Source: Candidatus Saccharimonadia bacterium (GTDB lineage Bacteria; Patescibacteriota; Saccharimonadia; Saccharimonadales; Saccharimonadaceae). Taken from it: a stretch of DNA of 12,251 bases. The stretch spans positions 24,117-36,367 of the forward strand of contig JALRBE010000008.1 in assembly GCA_023262335.1 (NCBI GenBank), in the 5' to 3' direction. Shown in pieces: positions 1 through 7,201 of the stretch; within the stretch, counting starts at the first letter, position 1, and each line of letters opens with the position of its first letter. The notes below the pieces were generated by a model, which saw only the letters and a list, made by a program, of their open reading frames with translations, was not told where the DNA came from and did no database searches. The position numbers and the translations under genes were made by a program.

Positions 1-13
1 AATATTTTTTGTC

Positions 14-628
14 GTGGCAGCACCCGAAGGCGAAGCATGGAGAATTCTTGCTACCACCACTTTGCTGGCGTTTTTCAGCCTGTTCACGACGAACAACGTG
101 TCGCGCCTCGACAATCCCGCGCAGTACGTTAAGGTGCTCGCCGTAGCGGCAATCATCTCGAACCTGCTGTGGGTCGGGCCGTGGCTGATCGTCATATGGG
201 AACTCATCGGTAGCTCATGGACCAGCTTCGAGTGGGTCTGGCAAGTCATATGGGCCTTTACGTTATTGTCGATCTGCCTGACGCTCACGGGCAGTTTCTT
301 GAGCATGAAACGAACGAGCACGGCCTTTGCCGCGACACGCCTTACCGCCATTGCCAGCGCATGGCTGCTGTACGTATACGTATTACCGGGCATACTTAGA
401 TTGGAATTTGGCTACCTAGGCGAGACATGGCAATTCCTCGCGATTCTCAGCATCATCTTCGCGTTCAGCGCAATATCGGCACCCATCATTGGAAAGCTCA
501 AGCCGGCAAAACGCCCGGCAAATGATGACGACGCCTACCGGGAACGTATTCGGGCGGAGTTGCGCGCGGAAGTCGAGGCCGAGGTCCGCGCCGAACTGGC
601 ACGCGAACTGACCGGCAAACAAAAGTAA
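14..628 (+). CDS. Multi-span membrane protein with charged C-terminal helix, function unknown
   Basis: The 204-residue product is strongly hydrophobic, with apparent membrane segments near residues 10-25, 40-63, 74-97, 105-128 and 138-160. The last 30 or so residues are hydrophilic, run from DDDAYRERIR into alternating Arg/Glu/Ala, and should form a long charged, possibly coiled-coil helix, probably in the cytoplasm. I do not recognise a family. The start is GTG at 14. The frame stays open to the left window edge, so the gene could begin upstream. However, the first 13 bases are very AT-rich, unlike coding sequence here, and contain AATATT (4/6 match to a -10 box) ending 7 nt before the GTG. 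That matches the leaderless spacing of other genes in the window and favours 14. It ends in TAA and converges on the branching enzyme gene with 7 nt between them. Confidence 0.75.
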   Translation: MAAPEGEAWRILATTTLLAFFSLFTTNNVSRLDNPAQYVKVLAVAAIISNLLWVGPWLIVIWELIGSSWTSFEWVWQVIWAFTLLSICLTLTGSFLSMKRTSTAFAATRLTAIASAWLLYVYVLPGILRLEFGYLGETWQFLAILSIIFAFSAISAPIIGKLKPAKRPANDDDAYRERIRAELRAEVEAEVRAELARELTGKQK

Positions 629-643
629 CGTCGGCTTACTTTT
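621..643. terminator. Bidirectional hairpin between convergent genes
   Basis: AAAAGTAA (621-628) pairs with TTACTTTT (636-643) around a 7-nt loop, followed by one more T on the plus strand; the mirror sequence gives a U-rich 3' arm on the minus strand too. The stem contains the stop codons of both flanking genes (TAA 626-628 on plus, TAA 636-638 on minus). The stem is AT-rich and so weak, but the placement suits a shared terminator. Confidence 0.45.
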
Positions 644-2609
644 TACGATTCAAAACCACGGCGGTCCTGGCCGGCAAGTACAATTTTAGCTGGCCGTCGG
701 AGTCATACGTGACCGATCCGTCGATCCTGCCGAAACCGCCGAACGCGGAATCGTCCGAAGAAAACGCCACTCGGTAGCTGCCTTCCGGCGCAGGAATACC
801 GTAGCCAACATACGATTCCGTAGGGTGGAAGTTGTACGCAAACACGTAGCCGTCGCGCTCGTAACTGAGCACGTGGTCGCCGTCGTGAGCGTTCGTATGT
901 CCCGCATCGCCGCCAAGCGCGGGCAAAAGCCCGACGACCGCTTGGTCAAAGTCGGCCAACCAACCGTATTTCAGCTTTTTGTCGGAGCGCAGGTCCCACT
1001 GACGTCGGGCGTATTTGTACGACCAGCCGTTGCCTTCACGCGGAAAATCGATCCATTCGGGGTGCCCGAACTCGTTGCCCATGAAATTCAAATACCCGCC
1101 GCCGTTCAGCGACGCGGTCAGCAGCCGGATCATTTTATGAAGCGCGAGCGCGCGGTCGACCACAAGGTTCTCGTCGCCCACGAGCATATGATCATACAGC
1201 TCTTTGTCGGCCATGCGGAACAAAAGCGTTTTATCGCCCACGAGCGCTTGGTCGTGGCTCTCGGCGTAGGCGATGGTACGTTCTTCCGGCCGGCGCGCCG
1301 TCAGCTCATGAAGCAAATGCGACATGCTCCACTGCTCGTCTTTGAGGTTCTTCGTGTATTTGATCCAAAGATCCGGCACTCCCATGCTCAAGCGATAGTC
1401 GAACCCGATGCCGCCATCCGTCACAGGCGCGGCGAGACCCGGCATGGCGCTCATGTCCTCGGCAATGGTCACGGCGCCGGGTTTTGCCTGGTGAACAAGC
1501 TGGTTCGCAAGCGTCAGGTAGGCGAGAGCATCGTTGTCGACCGCTTCGAAATATTTGTCATAGCTATCGAAATCAACGCCAAGGCCGTGATGGTGGTACA
1601 GCATGCTCGTGACGCCGTCGAACCGGTAGCCGTCCATATGGAACTCGTCGAGCCAGTAGCGGCAGTTGCTCAGCAAGAAATGCGCCACCTGCGGCTTGCC
1701 GTAATCAAACGTCCGCGAATCCCATTGTTCGTGATTGCCGCGCGGTCCTTCGTGGAAGAACTGCGTCAGCGTGCCGTCGTACCTGCTCAAGCCTTCCGCT
1801 TCGTTCTTGACGGCATGCGAATGTACGAGGTCCATGACGACCGCAAGCCCCATGCCATGCGCAGCATCGACTAACGCGCGAAGATCGTCGGGCGTGCCAA
1901 AACGGGAGCTTGGCGCGAAAAAGTTCGAAACATGATACCCGAAGCTGCCGTAGTACGGATGCTCGGCCACCGCCATGAGCTGCACGGTATTGTACCCCGC
2001 CGCTTTGATCCGCGGCAGTACGTCACGGGTAAATTCGGCGTACGAACCGACTTTTTCTTGCTCGGTCGCCATGCCGACGTGCGCTTCGTAGATGATCGGT
2101 TTCGCCGGAGGCACGAAATCCGAATCGTGCCATTCGTACGAACCGTCAGGCAACCACGCCACGGCATCGAACTGTTTGGTAGTAGCGTCCTGAACGACGT
2201 ACGTCGCCCAAGCAGGAACCCGGAATCCGTCACCGCCGTCCCAATGCATATGCAGCTTGTACTTGCTGCCGTGCGGCAAGGCTCCCTCAGGGAGCTCCAG
2301 CTCCCATTCGCCGGCCTTCGTGCGCGTCATGGCAAAGTTTTCGTCGTCTTGCCACTGCGAAAACTCACCCACGACATACAGTTTGGTCGCGCCAGGCGCC
2401 CATTCGCGCAGCACCGTGCGGTCGTCCACGCGGTGCAGTCCGAAATGCTTGTACCCTTGAGCAAAGTCAAGCAGCGGCTCGTCGCCGAGAAGCCGCCGGG
2501 CGAAGTCACGAGTATGACGCAGCCGATCCGTAATTTTTTTGGCATGTGGCGCCAGCCACGCATCGTGCGTGGTCAAACGTTCGCCAAGAGGCAGCTCATT
2601 ACTAGCCAT
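636..2609 (-). CDS. glgB: 1,4-alpha-glucan branching enzyme, GH13_8 (eukaryotic-type)
   Basis: The 657-residue product transfers alpha-1,4-glucan segments to make alpha-1,6 branches in glycogen, in the cytoplasm. An N-terminal CBM48-like beta domain (about residues 53-150, with LREWAPGA) precedes the GH13 barrel. Region I is DLVHSH (260-265). Region II is GYRFDGVTSMLY with nucleophile Asp331. Region III is TIAED with acid/base Glu384. Region IV is AESHDQALVGDK with His452-Asp453. The strings MLYHHHG, AESHDQALVGDK and GNEFGHPEWIDFPR are signatures of the eukaryotic branching enzymes (human GBE1, yeast Glc3; GH13_8), not of the classical bacterial GlgB group (GH13_9). The length is close to that of the eukaryotic enzymes (about 700). 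The ATG at 2607-2609 has no Shine-Dalgarno sequence but lies 7 nt after an extended -10 box. No glycogen synthase, phosphorylase or pyrophosphorylase gene is nearby. It ends in TAA. Confidence 0.95.
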   Translation of the reverse strand: MASNELPLGERLTTHDAWLAPHAKKITDRLRHTRDFARRLLGDEPLLDFAQGYKHFGLHRVDDRTVLREWAPGATKLYVVGEFSQWQDDENFAMTRTKAGEWELELPEGALPHGSKYKLHMHWDGGDGFRVPAWATYVVQDATTKQFDAVAWLPDGSYEWHDSDFVPPAKPIIYEAHVGMATEQEKVGSYAEFTRDVLPRIKAAGYNTVQLMAVAEHPYYGSFGYHVSNFFAPSSRFGTPDDLRALVDAAHGMGLAVVMDLVHSHAVKNEAEGLSRYDGTLTQFFHEGPRGNHEQWDSRTFDYGKPQVAHFLLSNCRYWLDEFHMDGYRFDGVTSMLYHHHGLGVDFDSYDKYFEAVDNDALAYLTLANQLVHQAKPGAVTIAEDMSAMPGLAAPVTDGGIGFDYRLSMGVPDLWIKYTKNLKDEQWSMSHLLHELTARRPEERTIAYAESHDQALVGDKTLLFRMADKELYDHMLVGDENLVVDRALALHKMIRLLTASLNGGGYLNFMGNEFGHPEWIDFPREGNGWSYKYARRQWDLRSDKKLKYGWLADFDQAVVGLLPALGGDAGHTNAHDGDHVLSYERDGYVFAYNFHPTESYVGYGIPAPEGSYRVAFSSDDSAFGGFGRIDGSVTYDSDGQLKLYLPARTAVVLNRKK

Positions 2610-2616
2610 TAGCTTA

Positions 2617-2625
2617 ATGATACCA
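2617..2625 (-). promoter_or_regulatory. Extended -10 promoter of the branching enzyme gene
   Basis: Reading the minus strand, TGGTATCAT combines a TGn extension with TATCAT (5/6 match) and ends 7 nt before the ATG, so the transcript would start at or within a few bases of the start codon. I see no good -35 box, which a TGn extension can compensate for. Confidence 0.5.
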
Positions 2626-2652
2626 CGCGCCCCTTACGAGACGATCATGCGA

Positions 2653-4722
2653 CTAGCTGAAGAGAGGACCGACGGGTGCGTAGCCAGTTGGTGCCGGATT
2701 CGAGAACAGAGGACCGACGGGTGCGTAGCCGGAATTCGGCTGCGCGAACGGCGTTGCCGGAGCCGATGGCGTTTCGAAGATTGGAGCAGGGGCAGGTGCT
2801 GGAGCTGGTGCGAACACAGGGGCTGGAGCAGGGGCAGGTGGGACGAACGGATTCGGCGGCGCAGGTGCGAACTCAGGCACTGGCGGCGTCCACGCAGGTG
2901 GATTCCAAGCAGGGGCAGGTGCGGCAGGGGCCGGAGCAGGGATCTGGTAGTCTGGCAATGGCACGCCAGCTCCGCGCGCAGCGTCAACGCCAGCGTCTAT
3001 CCATTGGTGCGGATTGACCCACTTGCCAAACGTCTGCAGCGCGTTCGCGGCTTGGTTATGAATATCATTCAAATTCTTTGGTATCGACGCCGGATTTTGC
3101 GTCATCTCGGCAATTTGGTCCGGAATTTTCTGCAAATCGGTGATCGTCTGCAAGTCATGCGTGCGTTCAGGGTTCATGGCCGCATTGATGGCGCCTGACG
3201 CCATGCCGGTGTGGCCCGTTTGGGTCTCGGCGTACGCCTCCAGCGCGTCGGTCGCTTCGGCGACGTTCGTGTAACGGATAGGTTCGCCGAGTTCGGTGCG
3301 CGGTACGGCCTTGTTGAAGAAGTTGTCGAGTTCAGGGTTCACCGGAACGCCATGCGCCCGCGCGATGTCCGAAAGCGGATGGTTGAGGCCGTCGGCGCGT
3401 CCTTTGACTACGTAGGTGATGTTGTTTTCGGTATAAGTGTAGAGTATTTCGCCGTCAACGACATGGCTTGGTGCAAGCGCCATGACGCCCGTGAAGGCAC
3501 CGGATTGGCCGGCGGAGTTACCGAACACGTCGTTGATATGCGTGACGACAGTAATCTTGCCGCCAGGCGGGATAGGCTGGTCGATTTCGAAGTTCAAGGC
3601 GTGCAGCAACGGGTTGACCATGCCGACCACGTTGTTATTGCTCATGCCACGTTCGCCGCTCGGGCCGCCGATCAGCACGACTTCCAAGTTGTCAGGCAAG
3701 CGGCCGCCGTTTTGCGCGGCGATGTCGTTAAGGGCGCGGAGCGTTGCTTGGGTACCTTGCGAGAACGAGAGGACGCGGACCGGGCTGCCACCAGCGTCAG
3801 CGATGGCATCTTTCAGTCGCGCCGCACCCTCGGCATCAGACGTTTTCATGTCGATCGTCTCGCCAGGCAAGCCCATTTGCGCGGACCAGTCGACCTCGCG
3901 GACTTCTTGGCCTGGTTCGATAATACGTGCGTTTTCGAGGCTCGCCACGTAGCCGCTACCGCCGGCGTCACCCTGCGTGTGACCGCCCATCGCAAGCACG
4001 ATAGGTTGATCCGGCGTCATTTCGTGTTCCATAGGAGTCGTGACGATCGAATTCGCAGCGAGATCGTACTGACCCCCGCCACCTACGGTGACTTCGCGAG
4101 GCCCGACAACTGCGTTATAGACGTCAGTCGCGGTATCCGATACGTTGTCGGCAGCATGGCGCGCCGTGTCGGCGACCGCGTTCGCGGCGTCTTGTGCGAC
4201 TTCGGCTATATACGGTGCGCCGCGGCTCAGCGCTAACGCGCCCAGCGTACCTCCGATGCCGTATGCCTTGACCTTCAATTGGTTACGACGAATAGCGTTC
4301 CATCCGCGCATGAAGAACCCGTCGCCGCGCTTGTTCATATATTTGTCGGCATAAAAGGCGTTGGCATTATCCCAATCATCCTTGGTCGATTCCACGTGCG
4401 TGGTCGCAAGCGTCAGGAACCGGTCGACCTTTTTGGCGAACCGGCCTAGGCCGATACGTCCGAGCGCGCGGTGCGTCCGTGACGAATACCGGCGTTCAAG
4501 AAACGCTTCGTCTTCGGCGGTCATCGGCTCGATTTCGTCAGTCTCTTCGTAGGTCAGCGATTCGCCGCCAGTTTCGTAGGCGCGCACTGCTTGTACTAGT
4601 CGCGACACGTCAACGGCGCCATTTTCGTCTGGCGTGAAGGTGTTTGGAGCAGTACCGGAGGCGTATCGGATGTCTTCGGGCAAATAGTTAACAGAGGTGG
4701 TGGTTGTCGTCACTTCACTCAT
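2653..4722 (-). CDS. PE-PPE/cutinase-like alpha/beta hydrolase with Pro-rich C-terminal tail
   Basis: The 689-residue product has several parts. Residues 1-150 are charged and have no recognised domain. A probable membrane segment lies at 151-172 (VKAYGIGGTLGALALS), followed by an Ala/Asp helix to about 205. Residues 238-460 resemble the PE-PPE serine hydrolase domain (PF08237) of mycobacterial PE/PPE proteins: a nucleophile elbow LSFSQGTQ with Ser321, then a strand EVVLIGGPSGERGM comparable to the family's GNPxRPNGG segment, then HINDVFG with Asp398 as probable acid and a late NITYVVKG segment with His447 as a candidate base. The first elbow residue is Ser instead of the usual Gly. Residues 593-660 are Pro/Ala repeats and the protein ends in two copies of GYAPVGPLFS. 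There is no classical N-terminal signal peptide, so the topology is uncertain. A surface-exposed esterase is plausible but inferred. The ATG at 4722 lies 9 nt after a -10 box with no Shine-Dalgarno. The stop is TAG. Confidence 0.8.
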   Translation of the reverse strand: MSEVTTTTTSVNYLPEDIRYASGTAPNTFTPDENGAVDVSRLVQAVRAYETGGESLTYEETDEIEPMTAEDEAFLERRYSSRTHRALGRIGLGRFAKKVDRFLTLATTHVESTKDDWDNANAFYADKYMNKRGDGFFMRGWNAIRRNQLKVKAYGIGGTLGALALSRGAPYIAEVAQDAANAVADTARHAADNVSDTATDVYNAVVGPREVTVGGGGQYDLAANSIVTTPMEHEMTPDQPIVLAMGGHTQGDAGGSGYVASLENARIIEPGQEVREVDWSAQMGLPGETIDMKTSDAEGAARLKDAIADAGGSPVRVLSFSQGTQATLRALNDIAAQNGGRLPDNLEVVLIGGPSGERGMSNNNVVGMVNPLLHALNFEIDQPIPPGGKITVVTHINDVFGNSAGQSGAFTGVMALAPSHVVDGEILYTYTENNITYVVKGRADGLNHPLSDIARAHGVPVNPELDNFFNKAVPRTELGEPIRYTNVAEATDALEAYAETQTGHTGMASGAINAAMNPERTHDLQTITDLQKIPDQIAEMTQNPASIPKNLNDIHNQAANALQTFGKWVNPHQWIDAGVDAARGAGVPLPDYQIPAPAPAAPAPAWNPPAWTPPVPEFAPAPPNPFVPPAPAPAPVFAPAPAPAPAPIFETPSAPATPFAQPNSGYAPVGPLFSNPAPTGYAPVGPLFS
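2663..2730 (-). repeat. Tandem C-terminal repeat in the PE-PPE-like gene
   Basis: An exact 23-bp sequence occurs at 2663-2685 and 2708-2730, a 45-bp period. It encodes most of GYAPVGPLFS, which ends the protein once directly and once 15 residues earlier, separated by NPAPT. Identity at the DNA level suggests a recent duplication. Confidence 0.85.
2743..2946 (-). repeat. Pro/Ala low-complexity region within the PE-PPE-like gene
   Basis: Imperfect GC-rich repeats encode an APAPAP-type linker interrupted by aromatic residues (AWNPPAW, PVFAPA, PIFETP). A 17-bp unit, TGGAGCAGGGGCAGGTG on the plus strand, is exact at 2782-2798 and 2824-2840, with a partial copy at 2909-2921. Such tracts are typical of wall-spanning linkers, which is the inferred role here. 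Confidence 0.75.
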
Positions 4723-4731
4723 ATTGTTTGC

Positions 4732-4760
4732 AGTTTACCATGGATTTTGTTATATGTCAA
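4732..4760 (-). promoter_or_regulatory. Promoter of the PE-PPE-like gene
   Basis: On the minus strand, TTGACA (4755-4760, perfect -35) is followed after 17 nt by TAAACT (4732-4737, 4/6 -10). The -10 ends 9 nt before the ATG at 4722, so the mRNA should be leaderless or nearly so. Confidence 0.6.
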
Positions 4761-4782
4761 CACTATAGTATAAATATTGCGC

Positions 4783-4788
4783 TATAAT
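4783..4788 (+). promoter_or_regulatory. -10 box of the RlmD-type gene
   Basis: A perfect TATAAT ends 7 nt before the ATG at 4796, predicting a leaderless transcript. It overlaps the upstream in-frame ATG at 4787, which makes that start unlikely for this transcript. The -35 is poor. A second candidate promoter (TTGTTA at 4747-4752, 16 nt, TATAAA at 4769-4774) would give a leader of roughly 15 nt. Confidence 0.5.
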
Positions 4789-4795
4789 GGTATTC

Positions 4796-6094
4796 ATGCC
4801 CAAAAAACCTTTTCCCATCGTAGAAGTAACGCTTAAAACGATCATTGGCGGAGGCCAAGCGATCGGAACGCTCGATACGGGCAAAAAGTGCATGGTCTGG
4901 GGCGGCTTGCCCGGCGAGCGCGTCTCGGTCCAAATCACCAAAAAGAAGTCGAATTTCGTCGAAGGCGTGGTCGTGGACGTGCTCGAACCGTCAGAGGAGC
5001 GCTGCGACGCCAAAGATCCGGACAGCTACCTAAGTACCAGCCCGTGGCAAATCATGCGGTTCGAAGCCGAATCGCATTACAAATCCGCGCTCATAGAGGA
5101 AGCGTTCGAGCTGCACGACGTCGTACTGCCGCAGCCCATTACCGTGTGGAGCGACGGCGTGGAATATGGCTACCGCAATAAGATCGAATACAGCTTTTGG
5201 TACGACGAGACCGCGGACAAGCTCGGGTTCGCGTTCTTCCGCCGAGGCACGCATGGCAAGATTCCCGTGCGCGGCACCAGTTTGGCAACACCTGCCCTGG
5301 AAGCCGCAGCACTAGAGGTGGTTGACGCGCTGAACGCGGTCCATGCCGATGGCCGTCATCTCAAAACCTTGCTGGTGCGCTCGAACATGGCCGGGGACGT
5401 CGCGTGGCAGCTGTACGCGAAAGACACGTCGTTCCCCACCGACGCGTTCGTGACGGCGCTTGGCGACGGTGCGGACCGCGGCGAGGTGATTTATTCGAAC
5501 CCCAAGAGCCCAGCAAGCGTCATAACGGAGCGGATTTATGCCGGCAGCGACATCGTGCTTGAAGACACGATCCTTGACGTGCCGTTCCGCTACGCCACAG
5601 AAGGATTCTTCCAGATCAACCTGCCGGTGTACGAACAAGCGCTGCGCGACATGCGAGAGTGGGTCGAAGACGGCAAGCCTGTCGTCGATCTCTACAGCGG
5701 CGTCGGCACCATCGGCCTCACCATAGGAGGTGACGACGTGACCTTGGTGGAAATCAACGAGCATGCCGTACGCGAAATGCAACAGAACATCGCGAGCCTT
5801 GGCAAAACCGGGGCTAAGGCCATACTAGCGGCCAGCGAAAACGCGCTGGATCATATAACGGGTGACGCGACGATCATCGTGGATCCGCCGCGCGCCGGGC
5901 TGCATGCCGATGTCATCGCGAAGCTGCTCGAGACGGCGCCGAAGCGCATCATCTACCTCAGCTGCAACCCCGTCACGCAGGCACGCGACGTCGCCTTGCT
6001 TGCCGAAAAATACGGCATACGTCATCACCAAGGCTACAACTTCTTTCCGCGCACGCCGCACATCGAGCATTTGGTCATCCTTGACGCGAAATAG
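4796..6094 (+). CDS. rlmD: RlmD/RumA-family 23S rRNA (uracil-5-)-methyltransferase
   Basis: The 432-residue product has an N-terminal TRAM-like beta domain (residues 8-65), a central domain, and a C-terminal Rossmann methyltransferase domain. The SAM-binding loop is VVDLYSGVGTIGL (297-308), followed by the acidic end VEINEHA (318-324) and the DPPR motif (363-366). The catalytic cysteine is Cys390 in YLSCNP and the general base is Glu424 in PHIEHL; Gln273 in FFQIN fits the conserved family Gln. These residues define the COG2265 enzymes that make m5U in 23S rRNA, or in some lineages tRNA, so the exact target base is not certain. The [4Fe-4S] cluster motif is mostly gone: only Cys70 remains, and the usual CxxC position reads STSPWQ (80-85). 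The start at 4796 is chosen over 4787 because a TATAAT box overlaps the latter. The stop is TAG. Confidence 0.92.
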   Translation: MPKKPFPIVEVTLKTIIGGGQAIGTLDTGKKCMVWGGLPGERVSVQITKKKSNFVEGVVVDVLEPSEERCDAKDPDSYLSTSPWQIMRFEAESHYKSALIEEAFELHDVVLPQPITVWSDGVEYGYRNKIEYSFWYDETADKLGFAFFRRGTHGKIPVRGTSLATPALEAAALEVVDALNAVHADGRHLKTLLVRSNMAGDVAWQLYAKDTSFPTDAFVTALGDGADRGEVIYSNPKSPASVITERIYAGSDIVLEDTILDVPFRYATEGFFQINLPVYEQALRDMREWVEDGKPVVDLYSGVGTIGLTIGGDDVTLVEINEHAVREMQQNIASLGKTGAKAILAASENALDHITGDATIIVDPPRAGLHADVIAKLLETAPKRIIYLSCNPVTQARDVALLAEKYGIRHHQGYNFFPRTPHIEHLVILDAK

Positions 6095-6101
6095 CGGTCC
6101 A

Positions 6102-6130
6102 TTGACTTTCATGCCTGGCTGACGCACTAT
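6102..6130 (+). promoter_or_regulatory. Candidate promoter of the SGNH hydrolase gene
   Basis: TTGACT (6102-6107) and CACTAT (6125-6130) are 17 nt apart. The -10 is weak (3/6). It predicts a leader of only about 5 nt before the ATG at 6143. An alternative -10, TATCGT at 6128-6133, lies 9 nt before the ATG. Confidence 0.35.
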
Positions 6131-6142
6131 CGTTGTGACACT

Positions 6143-7129
6143 ATGCATAAGCGCTTCCATCGCTCAGCCGGTTTCTCGTTGCCACGCGTGGCGCTGGCTC
6201 TTGTCGCCCTTGTTTTGCTCTATGGCGTCGGCAATGCCGCGTACCAAAGCCACCTCACGCGCCAAGCGGCACGAACCGACCGTTCACCGCAACGCTCCGC
6301 AGCCCAGCTTGCTTCCGGCAGCCAGTACGTCGCCATGGGCGACTCGTACAGCGCGGGAGGGGGAGCGGACCGCACGCCCGATCAGCCGAAAATCGACGTC
6401 AGCGCGTACGACACATCGACCAAATGCTGGCGCAGCAAGAACGCGGCGCAGTATTTGGTCGCCAAAAACCTTGGGCTCGAGCTCGTTGACGCCAGCTGCG
6501 GCGGCGCGGTCACCGATAATCTTCTGAACATCGAGCAAGAAGGCATACCGCCGCAGCTCAGCAATGTCACGAGCGAAACAAAGCTGGTGACCATGACCAT
6601 AGGCGGCAACGACACGGCGCTGCTATACGCACTGAACTGCATCCAAACGAGTGACTGCGCGGACAACGCGCTCATGACCACGCTCATGAACCTGCGCATA
6701 CTTGGATTGCCCGCAAAGCTCGAAGCCGTCTACGCCGCGATTACTAGCAAAGCGCCGCACGCAAAAATACGCCACGCAGGCTACCCGCTGATTATCTCGC
6801 CGCCCGGCGAACCTGCCGGCACATGCTCCGCCTGGCTGACCGGTCGCGAAGCCGAAACCTTCCATACGCTACTTACGGCAACGAACGACAAGATCAAAGA
6901 GACCGTCGCGCGGTTCGCCGAGGCCCACGGGACGGACATCGCGTACGTCGACCCGCTCGCGAACGGCTCGCCGTTCATGGCCCGCGACGAAGGCCAGCTG
7001 CTCGACGGCTGCTCGGCAAGCGCCAAACGGTACATGAACGGCCCCCTTGACGGCGCGGAGGGTGGCTGGCACCCGAACATTCATGGCCAGCGCATGTACG
7101 CCGACCTCTACGAGGCATCGCTACGGTAA
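6143..7129 (+). CDS. Secreted or membrane-anchored SGNH-family esterase/lipase
   Basis: The 328-residue product starts with a basic N-terminus (KRFHR) and one hydrophobic segment (about 14-33) that fits a signal anchor or signal peptide, so the catalytic domain should be outside the cytoplasm. SGNH/GDSL blocks are clear: block I AMGDSYSAG with nucleophile Ser68, block II Gly120/Gly121 in ASCGGA, block III TIGGND with Asn156, and block V GGWHPN with His310. The usual DxxH Asp is absent before the His, as in enzymes that work with a Ser-His dyad such as the Streptomyces scabies esterase. Six cysteines (95, 119, 166, 172, 228, 290) could form three disulfides, also typical of that actinobacterial branch and consistent with export. 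The substrate is likely an acyl or acetyl ester (lipid or glycan) but is not shown by the sequence. No Shine-Dalgarno is seen. It lies 48 nt after rlmD and has its own candidate promoter. Confidence 0.9.
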   Translation: MHKRFHRSAGFSLPRVALALVALVLLYGVGNAAYQSHLTRQAARTDRSPQRSAAQLASGSQYVAMGDSYSAGGGADRTPDQPKIDVSAYDTSTKCWRSKNAAQYLVAKNLGLELVDASCGGAVTDNLLNIEQEGIPPQLSNVTSETKLVTMTIGGNDTALLYALNCIQTSDCADNALMTTLMNLRILGLPAKLEAVYAAITSKAPHAKIRHAGYPLIISPPGEPAGTCSAWLTGREAETFHTLLTATNDKIKETVARFAEAHGTDIAYVDPLANGSPFMARDEGQLLDGCSASAKRYMNGPLDGAEGGWHPNIHGQRMYADLYEASLR

Positions 7130-7139
7130 CATAAGCGAA

Positions 7140-7168
7140 TTGTCACGCCTGCCAGCATTTGGTATGGT
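7140..7168 (+). promoter_or_regulatory. Promoter of the small membrane protein gene
   Basis: TTGTCA (7140-7145, 5/6) is followed after 17 nt by TATGGT (7163-7168, 4/6) with a TGn extension. Transcription would start near 7175, leaving a leader of about 27 nt that carries a ribosome-binding site. Confidence 0.6.
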
Positions 7169-7185
7169 AGATGAAAGCAAAAGAG

Positions 7186-7196
7186 TAGGAGCGAGG
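7186..7196 (+). promoter_or_regulatory. Ribosome-binding site for the 7202 gene
   Basis: The purine-rich run TAGGAGCGAGG contains both GGAG and GAGG, 5-10 nt before the GTG start. It supports translation from GTG and contrasts with the neighbours that lack any such site. Confidence 0.6.
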
Positions 7197-7201
7197 AAAC
7201 G

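Noticed and set aside
825..1874. 349-codon open frame on the plus strand opposite the branching enzyme gene
   Set aside because: It lies fully antisense to a clear GH13 enzyme, its product is rich in Arg, Val and His with no domain, and GC-rich genes commonly leave the opposite frame open.
2743..2946. Possible CRISPR or satellite array in the repetitive GC-rich tract
   Set aside because: The repeats are short, imperfect and in frame, encoding a Pro/Ala linker; no regular spacer structure exists.
3211..4236. 341-codon open frame opposite the PE-PPE-like gene
   Set aside because: It is antisense shadow with Arg/Asp/Val-rich composition, no promoter or ribosome-binding site, and no recognisable motif.
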